A DNA stretch of 19,152 bases from Pseudonocardiaceae bacterium (GCA_025937115.1 JAICSB010000015.1:1-19152); one strand, 5' to 3'; shown: positions 1-7,802, counted from the stretch's first letter. Numbers and translations: made by a program. Notes: generated by a model not told the origin, from the letters alone.

Positions 1-56
1 ACTTACCGTCCTGGAGATTTCGTTATCGGATCAAAGCAGATCGGGCAGCCGACCTC

Positions 57-1007
57 TTAGGACTGCGACACGCCGTTGTTGGCGGCCATAGGTTCCGCCG
101 GCGACGGCTCGGCTTCCTGTTCGCCAACGTTGGTCGAGGCAAGGGTGATAGAGGCAGGCGTGATAGAAACAGGGCTGCCGGCGACAGGGCTGCCAGCGAC
201 AGGGCTGCCGGGCACGAGGGCACTCGAGACCATCAGCTCCTGCTCCCATTCCGCCAGCGGCTCGTGAACAGTGGCCCCGACCTCGGGCTTGTCCGAGCCA
301 TCGGCTCCGGCAGACCGTCCGCCCCGCGACATCAAGCCGTCGGCGGTGGCGTCGGCCACCACCCGAGTGAGCAGCGCCGCGGAGCGGATCGCATCGTCGT
401 TGCCCGGGATGGGGTAGTCGACCTCGTCAGGATCGCAGTTGGTATCCAGGATGGCCACCACCGGAATGCCCAGCTTGCGGGCCTCGCCGACAGCGATCTG
501 CTCCTTTTTGGTGTCGACGATCCACACCGCGCTGGGCACCCGCTGCATGTCCCGGATCCCACCCAGCGTCTTCTCCAGCTTGTCCTTCTCCCGGGTGCGC
601 ATCAGGATCTCTTTCTTGGTCAGCCCGGAGAAACCACCGGTCTGTTCCATGGATTCGAGTTCCTTGAGGCGCTGTAGGCGCTTGTGCACGGTGGAGAAGT
701 TCGTGAGCATGCCACCCAACCAGCGGTGGTTCACGAAGGGCATGCCTACTCGCTGCGCGTGATGCGAGATCGCTTCCTGGGCCTGCTTCTTGGTGCCGAT
801 GAACAGGATTGAACCGCCGTGAGCCACGGTCTGCTTGATGAACTCGTAGGCTCGGTCGATGTAGGTCAACGTCTGCTGCAGGTCGATGATGTAGATGCCG
901 TTGCGCTCGGTGAAGATGTAGCGTTTCATCTTCGGGTTCCAGCGGCGGGTCTGGTGCCCAAAATGCACGCCGGAGTCGAGCAGCTGCTTCATGGTGACGA
1001 CGGCCAT
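57..1007 (-). CDS. rpsB: 30S ribosomal protein S2
   Basis: S2 binds the 30S subunit late in assembly and supports S1 and mRNA binding. The 316-residue product starts [19 protein letters not shown] and carries the family signatures [39 protein letters not shown] and the late [15 protein letters not shown] chose the ATG at 1005-1007 because the family begins exactly there; the same frame stays open up to 1265 but the extra residues do not look like S2. A GAGGTG about 10 nt upstream is a plausible ribosome site. The C-terminal tail (about the last 70 residues) is long and low in complexity, with five-residue repeats. tsf, the usual partner, would lie just left of the window. Confidence 0.97.
   Translation of the reverse strand: MAVVTMKQLLDSGVHFGHQTRRWNPKMKRYIFTERNGIYIIDLQQTLTYIDRAYEFIKQTVAHGGSILFIGTKKQAQEAISHHAQRVGMPFVNHRWLGGMLTNFSTVHKRLQRLKELESMEQTGGFSGLTKKEILMRTREKDKLEKTLGGIRDMQRVPSAVWIVDTKKEQIAVGEARKLGIPVVAILDTNCDPDEVDYPIPGNDDAIRSAALLTRVVADATADGLMSRGGRSAGADGSDKPEVGATVHEPLAEWEQELMVSSALVPGSPVAGSPVAGSPVSITPASITLASTNVGEQEAEPSPAEPMAANNGVSQS
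145..213 (-). repeat. 15-bp tandem repeat in rpsB 3' end
   Basis: Three near-identical 15-bp units start at 169, 184 and 199 (ACAGGGCTGCC plus four variable bases). Two more diverged 15-bp units starting GTGATAGA lie at 145 and 160. The period is five codons, so copy changes keep the frame and only alter the length of the S2 tail ([16 protein letters not shown] region). Confidence 0.85.
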
Positions 1008-1220
1008 AGCCGGTGCACACCTCAATGTGTCAGGCGCGTTGGCTTGCGCCAGCGCGCTCATGCGGTTGTCACGGCGGGCCGGGTTGGACCGCCGTCCTGG
1101 CGCCAGGCCAGCGGCCGGACCCCGTGCGATCAAGACCGCGACGAGGACCGCCGGACGCTGAGGCCCCGGTAGGGCGCAGCGCTGGCGCGCGAAGTCGACC
1201 CGCATGCGAGTCGCGTGTTC

Positions 1221-1226
1221 AGTGTA
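1221..1226 (-). promoter_or_regulatory. Candidate -10 box of the rpsB promoter
   Basis: On the minus strand this reads TACACT, which fits the actinobacterial TANNNT -10 pattern. No convincing -35 is seen 16-19 bp further upstream (TGCGGT is the best at 17 bp). Transcription from here would give an rpsB leader of about 205 nt. It is a weak call by eye. Confidence 0.3.
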
Positions 1227-1264
1227 CGACCTGCCGAGGTCGGACCGCAGTCCAGGTGGTCGCA

Positions 1265-1283
1265 TAGTCCACAGTTGTCCACA
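1265..1283 (+). promoter_or_regulatory. Two tandem DnaA-box-like sequences
   Basis: TAGTCCACA (1265-1273) and TTGTCCACA (1275-1283) are spaced by exactly 10 bp. TTGTCCACA is the form of the DnaA box used by high-GC actinobacteria; the first copy has one mismatch to it. They sit upstream of the proposed rpsB promoter, so DnaA could link ribosomal protein expression to replication. Binding is inferred from the sequence only. Confidence 0.5.
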
Positions 1284-1353
1284 GTGCCCGCTTCATCCCC
1301 AACCACCGGCCTGGTAGCTGGGCAGCCGGCCGCAACGCGATGACGCTGTCAGT

Positions 1354-1968
1354 GTGTCTCGCAACCTTGTCGCCACCGTGCTCATCGCGGTTACCTGCGG
1401 TGCGCCGGTGGGGCTGTCCCCCCTAGCCAGGTGGCCTGATCATGCAGTCCCGACCACGTCCCTGACCGCTGTGGTGCACCGCGCTGATGACATCAATGAC
1501 GAACCCGGGCACCGGTTTGGCTGGCCACTTTCCGGTTCTCCGACTGTGGTCCGGGCTTTCCACCCGCCGGCGGTGCGGTACGGGCCGGGACATCGAGGCG
1601 TTGACCTCGCGTCTGCGGCGGGAGCTGCGGTGCTCGCCGCTGGCGCCGGCACGGTGGTATTCGCCGGCATCGTGGCCGGCCGCGGTGTGGTGTCGGTGGA
1701 CCATCCAGGGGGACTGCGCACGACATATGAGCCGGTGTCCCCCACCGTCACCGCTGGCGATCGGGTAGGCAGGGGTCAGCGGATCGGCACTGTGCAGCCC
1801 GGCCACTTGGGCTGCCCCGTCATCGCCTGCCTGCACTGGGGCGCCCTGCGCCGCCTGCCGGAAGGCGCAGCGCCGGAACAAGACACGCAGTATCTGGACC
1901 CACTGCGACTGCTCGCCGGCACCCGGGTGCGCCTGCTGCCCATCGATGACCAGGGGGATCAGCGATGA
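1354..1968 (+). CDS. Secreted M23-family (LytM-like) peptidase homologue
   Basis: The 204-residue product has a hydrophobic N-terminal segment (about residues 4-22) that looks like a signal peptide or anchor, then an M23 fold at about 75-185. M23 enzymes are zinc endopeptidases that cut peptidoglycan cross-bridges outside the membrane. The first zinc motif is present as H80-x3-D84 in GHRGVD. The usual HxH is read as C159-L-H161 in ACLHWG, so one His ligand is kept but the first His, normally catalytic, is Cys. The enzyme may therefore be altered or inactive. The GTG at 1354 is taken as the start; no clear ribosome site precedes it, so the start is uncertain. It converges with whiG, leaving 19 nt between them. 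Confidence 0.85.
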   Translation: MSRNLVATVLIAVTCGAPVGLSPLARWPDHAVPTTSLTAVVHRADDINDEPGHRFGWPLSGSPTVVRAFHPPAVRYGPGHRGVDLASAAGAAVLAAGAGTVVFAGIVAGRGVVSVDHPGGLRTTYEPVSPTVTAGDRVGRGQRIGTVQPGHLGCPVIACLHWGALRRLPEGAAPEQDTQYLDPLRLLAGTRVRLLPIDDQGDQR

Positions 1969-1987
1969 TGTCGGGTGCGCAGCTGCC

Positions 1988-2863
1988 TCAACCAGCGGAC
2001 GCTTCCAGTAACTTGCTCCGGAGCCGGAGTACCGCCCTGGTGTGCAGCTGGCATACCCGTGATTCCGTGACGCCGAGCACCCGGCCGATTTCGGCGAGGG
2101 TGAGGTTCTCGAAGTAATAGAGCGAGACCACTACTCGATCCCGGTCGGTGAGCTGCGAGACCGCCTCAGCAAGCAGGCGCCTGCTCTCCACGGAATCGAG
2201 CACAGCGCCCGGCTCCTGCGCGGTGTCGTCAGGCAGCGTCTCGGCGATCGACGTGCCGCCGCGACCCACCGCCATCAGCTCGTCCAGCGCGATCACGCTG
2301 GTGAGCTGTAGCTGGGCATAGAGCTCGCGCAGATCGGCGACGCTGATACCGAGCTCCACCGCCACTTCCGCGTCGGTAGCCGAACGCTGCAACCGGCTCT
2401 CCAAGCGTTCCAGCGCGCGCTCCACCTCACGGGCCCGGCTGCGCACCGAGCGGGGCACCCAATCCTGGGCGCGCAGCTCGTCGAGGATCGCGCCCCGGAT
2501 CCGCTGCATCGCGTAGGTCTCGAATTTCAATCCGCGCTCGGGCTCGAACCGGCTGATGGCGTCCCAGAGACCGAATACGCCCGACTGCACCAGGTCCGCG
2601 ATGTCGACATGGGCGGGTAGTCCGGTTCCAACCCGGCCAGCCACGTACTTGACCAATGGCGCATAGTGCAGGAGCAGGCGGTCACGCAGAGTCGCGTCGC
2701 GATGCTGCCCGTAGGCCTGCCACAACGCCACGATGCCGGCGTCTACGTCCCCGATCCTGCCGCCCGCAGTCCCGCTACCGGCCGTGAAGCCGGCAGTGGA
2801 TACCGCGGTCAGGACGCGGTCACGACCCCCTGGGGACTCAGGAACGGGGGTGGCTCCGGTCAT
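1988..2863 (-). CDS. whiG: RNA polymerase sigma factor, WhiG/FliA type
   Basis: A sigma-70 family protein of the sigma-28 group (291 residues). Region 2 is at about 65-135 ([14 protein letters not shown], then [19 protein letters not shown] and [18 protein letters not shown]). Region 3 follows at about 138-215, and region 4 at about 235-287 with the helix-turn-helix [20 protein letters not shown]. In Streptomyces WhiG commits aerial hyphae to sporulation; in motile actinomycetes homologues drive flagellar genes. The start codon lies 26 nt inside the 3' end of the recombinase gene, so translation is probably coupled. It is the last gene of the comM-dprA-recombinase-whiG operon. Confidence 0.93.
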   Translation of the reverse strand: MTGATPVPESPGGRDRVLTAVSTAGFTAGSGTAGGRIGDVDAGIVALWQAYGQHRDATLRDRLLLHYAPLVKYVAGRVGTGLPAHVDIADLVQSGVFGLWDAISRFEPERGLKFETYAMQRIRGAILDELRAQDWVPRSVRSRAREVERALERLESRLQRSATDAEVAVELGISVADLRELYAQLQLTSVIALDELMAVGRGGTSIAETLPDDTAQEPGAVLDSVESRRLLAEAVSQLTDRDRVVVSLYYFENLTLAEIGRVLGVTESRVCQLHTRAVLRLRSKLLEASAG

Positions 2864-3779
2864 GGATCGCCTTCAGCCTCTCGACAGTCACATGCGTGTA
2901 GAGCTGCGTGGTGGCGAGCGTAGCGTGACCGAGTAACTCCTGAACGGCGCGCAGATCTGCGCCGCCCTCCAGCAGATGGGTCGCGGCGCTGTGCCGCAGG
3001 CCGTGCGGACCCATATCCGGCGCATGCCGCACCGCAGCGACTATGTCGTGCACGACGGTGCGGATAATCCGCTGATCGACTCGACCCCCGCGCGCTCCAA
3101 GGAACAGCGCCGCTGCTGAATGCGGTTGCGCAAGTGCCGGGCGCCCTCGCTTGAGCCAGCGCAGCACCGCGCGTTGCGCGGGCAGCCCATAGGGCACTGC
3201 GCGTTCCTTGGCACCTTTGCCGAGTACCCGGACCAGACGCCGCTGCGTGTCGATATCGCCAAGGTCAAGGCCGCACAGCTCAGCGACGCGAATCCCGGTC
3301 GCGTACAACAGCTCCGTCACAGCATGGTCTCGCAAGGCGATCGGATCCTCCTCGGCGGCGCCGCGTTGCGCCGCGTCCAGTGCGGCGGCAGCCTGCTGCG
3401 GATGTAGCACCGCGGGCAAGGCTCGCTGCGGGCGCGGCGCGACCAGCCGCCACCCCGGGTCGTTGTCCAGCACACCGGCGCGAGTAGCCCAGGCAGTGAA
3501 CGCCCGGACCGCTGCCACCCGCCGGGCCAGCGTGCTGCGCCGATGACCTTTGCGGTGCTGTGTGCCCAACCAGCCGCGTAGCAACGCAAGGTCCAACGCC
3601 GCGAGATCATCGCAACCCGAATCGACCAGATACTGCAGCAACGCGGTGACATCACCGCGGTAGGCGCGCACCGTATGCGGCGACATCCCGCGCACTGAGC
3701 GCAGATGGGCCGCGAAGCACTCCCGATGCGCGGTCAACGCGTCCGGTAGCGAGTCCGACGCTGGAAGGTCCTCGCTCAT
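2838..3779 (-). CDS. xerC: XerC-like tyrosine recombinase
   Basis: A 313-residue site-specific recombinase. The N-terminal SAM-like DNA-binding domain is at about 15-105 ([20 protein letters not shown]) and the catalytic domain at about 122-310. All six catalytic residues are visible: R164 (ATGIRVAEL), K188 (LGKGAKER), H259 and R262 ([10 protein letters not shown]), H285 (GHATLATTQ) and nucleophile Y294 (QLYTH). XerC-type enzymes resolve chromosome dimers at dif. I chose the ATG at 3777-3779 because homologues begin shortly before the SAM-like domain; an upstream ATG at 3831-3833, right after the dprA stop, would add 18 residues. As it sits in the conserved host operon beside dprA, it is a host gene and not the integrase of the neighbouring element. 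Confidence 0.92.
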   Translation of the reverse strand: MSEDLPASDSLPDALTAHRECFAAHLRSVRGMSPHTVRAYRGDVTALLQYLVDSGCDDLAALDLALLRGWLGTQHRKGHRRSTLARRVAAVRAFTAWATRAGVLDNDPGWRLVAPRPQRALPAVLHPQQAAAALDAAQRGAAEEDPIALRDHAVTELLYATGIRVAELCGLDLGDIDTQRRLVRVLGKGAKERAVPYGLPAQRAVLRWLKRGRPALAQPHSAAALFLGARGGRVDQRIIRTVVHDIVAAVRHAPDMGPHGLRHSAATHLLEGGADLRAVQELLGHATLATTQLYTHVTVERLKAIHDRSHPRS

Positions 3780-3833
3780 CCGCCGGACGCTGCGCTGCCG
3801 CCGGCGCCACGTCAAGCACCGCCACGCCCGCAT

Positions 3834-4985
3834 TCATGGAGCACCGTCGGGCACCACCCGGTGCCAGCCACTCGTTCCGCATCCCACGAGACCCTGCAGC
3901 TCCAGCAACGGCAGCGCGGAGCGCACCCGGTGCAGCGGCACCCCGGAATCGCGTACCAGCTGCTCAGGATGCCTGGGGGCCCGCGCTGGCAACGCCTCGT
4001 ACACCGCCAGCAGTTCCGGGTTCAGCCCGTCGGTGCGCCGGCGCGGGACGCTCAATAGCGGTGCGAGGTCCGCACCGATCCGCCCTACCGCTTCCACCAC
4101 CTCTGCCGCCCGAGTGACCAACACCGCCTGCTCCTCACGTACCAGCAGGTGGCAGCCGACCGACAACGCCGACGTGACCGGACCCGGCACCGCCATCACA
4201 ACCCGGCCGAGCGCGGCAGCGGCGGCTGCGGTGCGCCGAGCGCCGCTGCGCACACCGGCCTCCACCACCACGGTGCCGGCCGCGAACGCGGCGATCAGAC
4301 GGTTACGGACCAGGAAGCGGTGTCGCGCGGGCCAACCGCCCGGTGGATACTCGCTGATCACCGCACCGCTGCCAGCGATCCGGTCGAGCAGTCTCTGGTG
4401 ACCTGCCGGGTAGGCCCGGTCCAGGCCACAGGCCTGCACCGCAACAGTGCTGCCCTCAGCGGCCAGCGCGCCCCGGTGCGCGGCTCCGTCAATGCCGAAC
4501 GCCGCGCCGGAGATTACCGCGAAACCGCCTTCGGCGAGTTCGTAGCCGAACTCGGCCGCGACGTGCTCCCCGTATCCGGTCGCGGCCCTGGCCCCTACCA
4601 CCGCCACCGCCCGCTCGGCGAGCTCGTCGAGACGGCCGGCTCCCCGCACCCAGAGCGCCACCGGGGCCCGCCAGCGATCGTCAGCCTGCGCGCCGGGTGT
4701 GGTGAAGCAGGTGAACGCCTCGGCGGGCCACTCGGCGTCCTCGGGAATGACCAACCTTCCGCCCAGCGTGGCGACGGCGGAGAGGTCGGTTTCGGCCCGA
4801 TCGTCTGCTCGGCGGGCTGCCGCCTCCGCGGCCACCCGGGCGGATACCTGTCCCGCGGTCACCAACTGGGCCGCCCGCACCGGACCTGCATCGCTGATCA
4901 GCTCGCAAAGCGCGGGCGCCGGCGGCTCGGCGACCCGGCTGAGGTAGGCACGCGCCCGCCGCAGCTCCCGCTGGCCCGGTGTCAT
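3834..4985 (-). CDS. dprA: DNA processing protein DprA
   Basis: DprA loads RecA onto incoming single-stranded DNA during transformation and is widely conserved in bacteria not known to be competent. The 383-residue protein has the Rossmann-like core at about 123-290, with VAVVGARAATGYGE, SGAAFGIDGAAHRGAL (159-174), the ISEYPPGGWP loop (210-219) and FLVRNRLIAAFA. A winged-helix domain occupies about 322-378. Its ATG overlaps the comM stop by 4 nt (ATGA), so the two are translationally coupled. The gene looks intact, unlike comM just upstream. Confidence 0.95.
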   Translation of the reverse strand: MTPGQRELRRARAYLSRVAEPPAPALCELISDAGPVRAAQLVTAGQVSARVAAEAAARRADDRAETDLSAVATLGGRLVIPEDAEWPAEAFTCFTTPGAQADDRWRAPVALWVRGAGRLDELAERAVAVVGARAATGYGEHVAAEFGYELAEGGFAVISGAAFGIDGAAHRGALAAEGSTVAVQACGLDRAYPAGHQRLLDRIAGSGAVISEYPPGGWPARHRFLVRNRLIAAFAAGTVVVEAGVRSGARRTAAAAAALGRVVMAVPGPVTSALSVGCHLLVREEQAVLVTRAAEVVEAVGRIGADLAPLLSVPRRRTDGLNPELLAVYEALPARAPRHPEQLVRDSGVPLHRVRSALPLLELQGLVGCGTSGWHRVVPDGAP

Positions 4986-6250
4986 GCCGCCCGCCGATCT
5001 CGCAGCCCCATCGCGGCGCTCACGTCCTCGAGCAACGGACGGTCCCGCCCGGCCAGGTCAGCCACCGTCCACGCCAACCGCAGAGTGCGGTCCGCTCCTC
5101 TCGCTGTGGCCATTCCGCGCTGCAGCGCTGCCGCGATCGGTTCGGTCACCGTCCGCGGCAGCCGGAACCGCCGCCGCAGCACCGGACCGGGCACCTCGGC
5201 ATTGGTGCTCCAGCCGGTACCCGCCCACCGCGCCCGAGCTGCTTCACGGGCCCTGAGCACCCGTGCGCGCACGATCGCGGTGCTCTCCGGCTCGGCGTCG
5301 GACTCACCCATGTCCTTGACCGGACGCATCGCCACCCGCAGGTCCACCCGATCGAGTAGCGGCCCGGACAGTCGACCCAGGTACCGCCTGCGCGCCGACG
5401 GGGCGCACGTGCAGTCTCGCTCGTCGGGCGGAGCGCACGGGCACGGATTAGCCGCCAGCACAAGCAGACACCGCGCCGGGTATCGCACCGCCCCGTCCCG
5501 GCGGGCCAACCGGATCTCGCCATCCTCCAGCGGCGTGCGCAGCGCCTCCAGCGATCGCGGTCCGAACTCCGCGACCTCGTCGAGGAACAGCACCCCACGG
5601 TGCGCGCGGCTCACCGCGCCCGGCTTGGCCAACCCGGAGCCACCCCCGACCAACGCGGCCACCGAGCTGGTGTGGTGTGGCGCAACGAAAGGGGGAAGCG
5701 TGATCAGCGGCGTCTCCGGTGACAGCAGGCCGGCCACCGAGTGCACTGCGGTCACCTCGAGCGCCTCCTGATCGGTCAGCGCCGGCAGCAGTCCCACCAT
5801 CCGCTGCGCCAACATGGTCTTGCCCGTGCCCGGCGGCCCGGTGAGAAACAGATGGTGACCCCCTGCAGCGGCGACCTCCACCGCCCAGCGAGCGTCTCCT
5901 TGTGCCAGCACGTCGCGGAGATCGGGGACCGCCGCCGACCGTGCCGGGCGCGGCGGGCCCGGGCAGGTCAGCCCGACTGTGGGGTTGCGCAACCAGCTGA
6001 GCACCTCCTTGAGGCACGTCGCGCCGCGCACCCCGATCCCGTCCACCAGAGATGCCTCGGCGAGCGAGGCGGTCGGTACCACCACCTGACCGATGCCGAC
6101 CTGACGCGCCGCAAGCACTGCGGGCAGCACCCCGCGTACCGGGCGCAGCCGGCCGTCGAGGGCCAGCTCCCCGATCAACACCAACCCGCACAGCCGCTCG
6201 CCGGGGATCCGACGGTCAGCGGCCAGCAAAGCGCACGCCAGTGCGACATC
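4982..6250 (-). pseudogene. comM: comM (YifB) Mg-chelatase-like ATPase, 5' truncated by the prophage
   Basis: ComM is an AAA+ hexameric helicase that promotes branch migration during transformation. The surviving part contains the LonC-like stretch (IPGERLCGLVLIGELALDG), Walker A (TGPPGTGKTMLAQR), Walker B (GVLFLDEVAEF), the Cys-rich CPCAPPDERDCTC loop and the C-terminal lid. Read backwards from the stop, the frame matches the family as far as DVALACALLAADRR and loses it at 6250; upstream it reads a few unrelated codons and meets TAA at 6272-6274. Around 90 N-terminal residues are missing compared with full-length ComM (about 500). A TTG at 6227-6229 could in principle start a shortened protein, but the first part of the N-terminal domain would be absent. 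The missing 5' end should lie past the right end of the element. Confidence 0.9.
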
Positions 6251-6262
6251 GCAGATTATGGT
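6245..6262. other. Left host/element junction (attL), approximate
   Basis: ComM coding similarity ends between 6250 and 6253, at GATGTCGCA read on the minus strand. A more AT-rich patch (about 6252-6275) follows that belongs to no gene. The core sequence cannot be fixed without the right junction or an empty site. There is no tRNA gene at the boundary, so the element targets a protein-coding gene. Confidence 0.7.
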
Positions 6263-6274
6263 TAGACATGTTTA
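6263..6274. repeat. Imperfect dyad at the element end
   Basis: TAGACATGTTTA is a 12-bp sequence that is symmetrical except for one base pair per half (centre ACATGT). It lies about 12 bp inside the junction and could be an arm or core-proximal site for an integrase or excisionase. The role is inferred from position only. Confidence 0.4.
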
Positions 6275-6278
6275 GGGC

Positions 6279-6304
6279 GGCCGCATAGGACGGCCGCATA
6301 GGAC
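6279..6304 (+). repeat. 13-bp direct tandem repeat at the element end
   Basis: GGCCGCATAGGAC occurs twice without a gap, at 6279-6291 and 6292-6304, followed by a partial third copy beginning GGCC at 6305. It lies between the junction and the first gene. Confidence 0.85.
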
Positions 6305-6339
6305 GGCCCCGCACGCCGTGTCACCGGCGGTACGGGGCC
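6305..6339 (+). terminator. Strong nested hairpin between attL and the first element gene
   Basis: GGCCCCG (6305-6311) pairs with CGGGGCC (6333-6339), and inside it CGCCG (6314-6318) pairs with CGGCG (6325-6329) around a 6-nt loop. No U-tract follows. It could be a terminator insulating the element from host transcription, an attenuator for the operon that starts 26 nt downstream, or an integrase accessory site. Confidence 0.5.
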
Positions 6340-6364
6340 TGGACCGGACACTGGAGGTCCGATC

Positions 6365-6574
6365 GTGGGTACTGATTATGCAGGCACATTCACCGTGTCC
6401 CCTGTTCAGACCGCACTAGATGATCTGACTCATTACCACGAGCGGGCGCAGAGAGCCGCGAAGGACCGGCTGAATGCTCTCGGTGCCGCGTTGGCCGAAG
6501 GTGCCACCCAGGAGCAGGTGCAGACCGCGATGGACGGTCTAGGAATCGCCGACGCGCTCCTGCGGAGCTTCTAG
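6365..6574 (+). CDS. Small protein, paralogue 1
   Basis: A 69-residue product of unknown function. A GGAGG seven nt before the GTG supports the start. It is helical and charged, with a C-terminal part DRLNALGAALAEGATQEQVQ followed by TAMDGLGIADALLRSF. That part aligns well with the C-terminal half of the next gene's product, so the two are likely a tandem duplication. The stop overlaps the next start (TAGTG). It is the first gene of the rightward operon of the element. Confidence 0.8.
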   Translation: MGTDYAGTFTVSPVQTALDDLTHYHERAQRAAKDRLNALGAALAEGATQEQVQTAMDGLGIADALLRSF

Positions 6575-6786
6575 TGGACGCCCCCGCCGTCGCGTCGTCC
6601 CGGGCCACCTACGCCCTGATCGACGTGTCTTACGCCGAAGCCGCCTACCGCCGGGCCTCCCTGGACCGCATGGACGCCGCCCGTGACGCCCTGAACGCTG
6701 GGGCGACCCTCGACCAGGTCAGTGACGCGCTGGGTGGCTTTGAGGTCGCCGATGTGCTCGCGCTGTTCCCGGAGAACCCGCTGTGA
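6574..6786 (+). CDS. Small protein, paralogue 2
   Basis: A 70-residue product of unknown function, starting at a GTG that shares its first base with the preceding stop. Its half DRMDAARDALNAGATLDQVS, then DALGGFEVADVLALF, mirrors the preceding protein: a helix, a GAT(L/Q)(D/E)QV turn and a second helix ending AD(A/V)L. The shared pattern could be a small protein-protein or DNA-binding helical unit. It overlaps the next gene by 4 nt (GTGA). Confidence 0.8.
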   Translation: MDAPAVASSRATYALIDVSYAEAAYRRASLDRMDAARDALNAGATLDQVSDALGGFEVADVLALFPENPL

Positions 6787-7796
6787 ACACAGCCCTGGAG
6801 CGCACCAGCCGCCGGATCGTCATCGGCACGTGGGGCTGCGCCGCCATCGTCATGGTCGCCAGCGCCGCGAACGCCGCGCTGACCTATGGCGCGCTGGGTG
6901 ACAACAGGGCGCTGGGCCTGGCCACAGGGGTGGCGGTCGACATCGCCTTGTGCGTCGCGCTGATCGGTGACCGGCAGCTGTATGTGCACGGGCTGTCCTC
7001 GAACTGGGGCCGGGTCCTGCGGATCACCGCCGCCGTGATGTCGCTGGTCCTCAACGCTGGCGTGGCGTGGCGGGATGGTCGCTACTTCGCGGCTTTCTTG
7101 CACGCTTTCCTGCCGGTGCTGTTGGTCTGTCTCACCGAGTACGCGCAAGACGTGCTGCTCAAGTTCGCCGCGCTGGCGCGAGAGGCCGAGCGCGCCCCCT
7201 CGATCTCCGACCCCGGACCGTCCGAGCCGGGTTCCGGCGGCTTAGGCCGGGCGGGGTCGGATCTGACGTTGTACGCCCCGCTGGACTATTCCGGTGGCCC
7301 AGCGGGGCGTGCCGTCACCGTACTACCGAGCCCGGACGGCCTGGACACTGTCGCGCCGCCGTCCGGTCTCGGTCCCATCGACTCGCCCGCCCGACCCCCT
7401 TCCCCGGGGCCGGACGGGCTGCCAGTGGGCCGCTTGGTGACCGGCCCGCTCCCCGCCCCGGTCCGGCCGGAAGTTCCGGTCCGGCCGCCCGGGGCGGGTC
7501 GGCCTGTCGCGACAAACGGCGCGACAACGCAGGCCCGGCGTCGCGACAAACCGCGCGACGAAACCACGACAAACGGCGCGACAAAACCCGCGACACGGGC
7601 ACGACAGACCAAGCCCGCGACAGCGGAGCAGAGGCGCGCGTGGGTGCGACAGCAGCGCGACAACGGGCGCACCCCTACAGGTGCTGACGTGCACAAACAG
7701 TTCCCCGCTGCACCGAAAGACGGTGCACGGATCGTGCGACAGGTCGACGCGGAACTCGAAGTCGAGTTGCGCGCTGTCGCGGCAGGAGAGAGGTAG
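6783..7796 (+). CDS. DUF2637-like membrane protein with Pro-rich linker and HTH-like tail
   Basis: Residues about 8-130 form a domain with probably four transmembrane helices (VIGTWGCAAIVMVASAANAA, GLATGVAVDIALCVALIG, a third near 75-95, AFLPVLLVCLTEYAQDVLL). This matches the DUF2637 family found on actinomycete plasmids, AICEs and some phages, usually next to an FtsK/TraB-type translocase, as here. Residues about 140-275 are a Pro/Gly/Thr-rich linker. The last 70 residues (EQRRAWVRQQRDNGRTPTG and following) look like a helix-turn-helix. The linker DNA carries five direct copies of CGCGACAA. A role in anchoring the translocase or DNA at the membrane is inference. Confidence 0.75.
   Translation: MNTALERTSRRIVIGTWGCAAIVMVASAANAALTYGALGDNRALGLATGVAVDIALCVALIGDRQLYVHGLSSNWGRVLRITAAVMSLVLNAGVAWRDGRYFAAFLHAFLPVLLVCLTEYAQDVLLKFAALAREAERAPSISDPGPSEPGSGGLGRAGSDLTLYAPLDYSGGPAGRAVTVLPSPDGLDTVAPPSGLGPIDSPARPPSPGPDGLPVGRLVTGPLPAPVRPEVPVRPPGAGRPVATNGATTQARRRDKPRDETTTNGATKPATRARQTKPATAEQRRAWVRQQRDNGRTPTGADVHKQFPAAPKDGARIVRQVDAELEVELRAVAAGER
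7508..7663 (+). repeat. Five direct copies of CGCGACAA within a gene
   Basis: Exact copies start at 7508, 7520, 7542, 7577 and 7656, all on the same strand. An 18-bp version (7510-7527) recurs at 7567-7584, and the 12-mer GTCGCGACAAAC occurs at 7506 and 7540. The copies fall in two different reading frames of the host gene, so protein repetition alone does not explain them. Confidence 0.7.
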
Positions 7797-7802
7797 GTCG
7801 AG

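Larger units (their letters stand above)
1008..1353. other. Divergent rpsB / M23 intergenic region
   Basis: This 346-nt stretch separates the leftward rpsB from the rightward peptidase gene. It holds the rpsB leader (about 200 nt if the promoter proposed at 1221-1226 is right) and two DnaA-box-like sequences at 1265-1283. No RNA gene or further coding region could be supported. The minus-strand frame extending rpsB upstream is open to 1265 but has no family similarity that I can see. Confidence 0.6.

Noticed and set aside
1..56. Start of tsf on the minus strand
   Set aside because: The segment reads as an intergenic spacer with a possible ribosome site, but no start codon is inside the window.
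1008..1265. N-terminal extension of rpsB to 1265
   Set aside because: The frame is open, but S2 starts at [10 protein letters not shown]; the added residues are Arg/Ala/Pro-rich leader translation.
2838..3779. Tyrosine recombinase as integrase of the element
   Set aside because: It lies in the host operon between dprA and whiG, about 2.5 kb outside the junction; this is the conserved host position of a XerC-like gene.
4149..5771. 540-residue open frame on the plus strand
   Set aside because: It is antisense to dprA and comM, with low-complexity Arg/Pro/Ser composition and no domains; a high-GC shadow frame.
6240..6340. tRNA gene at the junction
   Set aside because: No cloverleaf-forming sequence is visible; the interrupted gene is comM.
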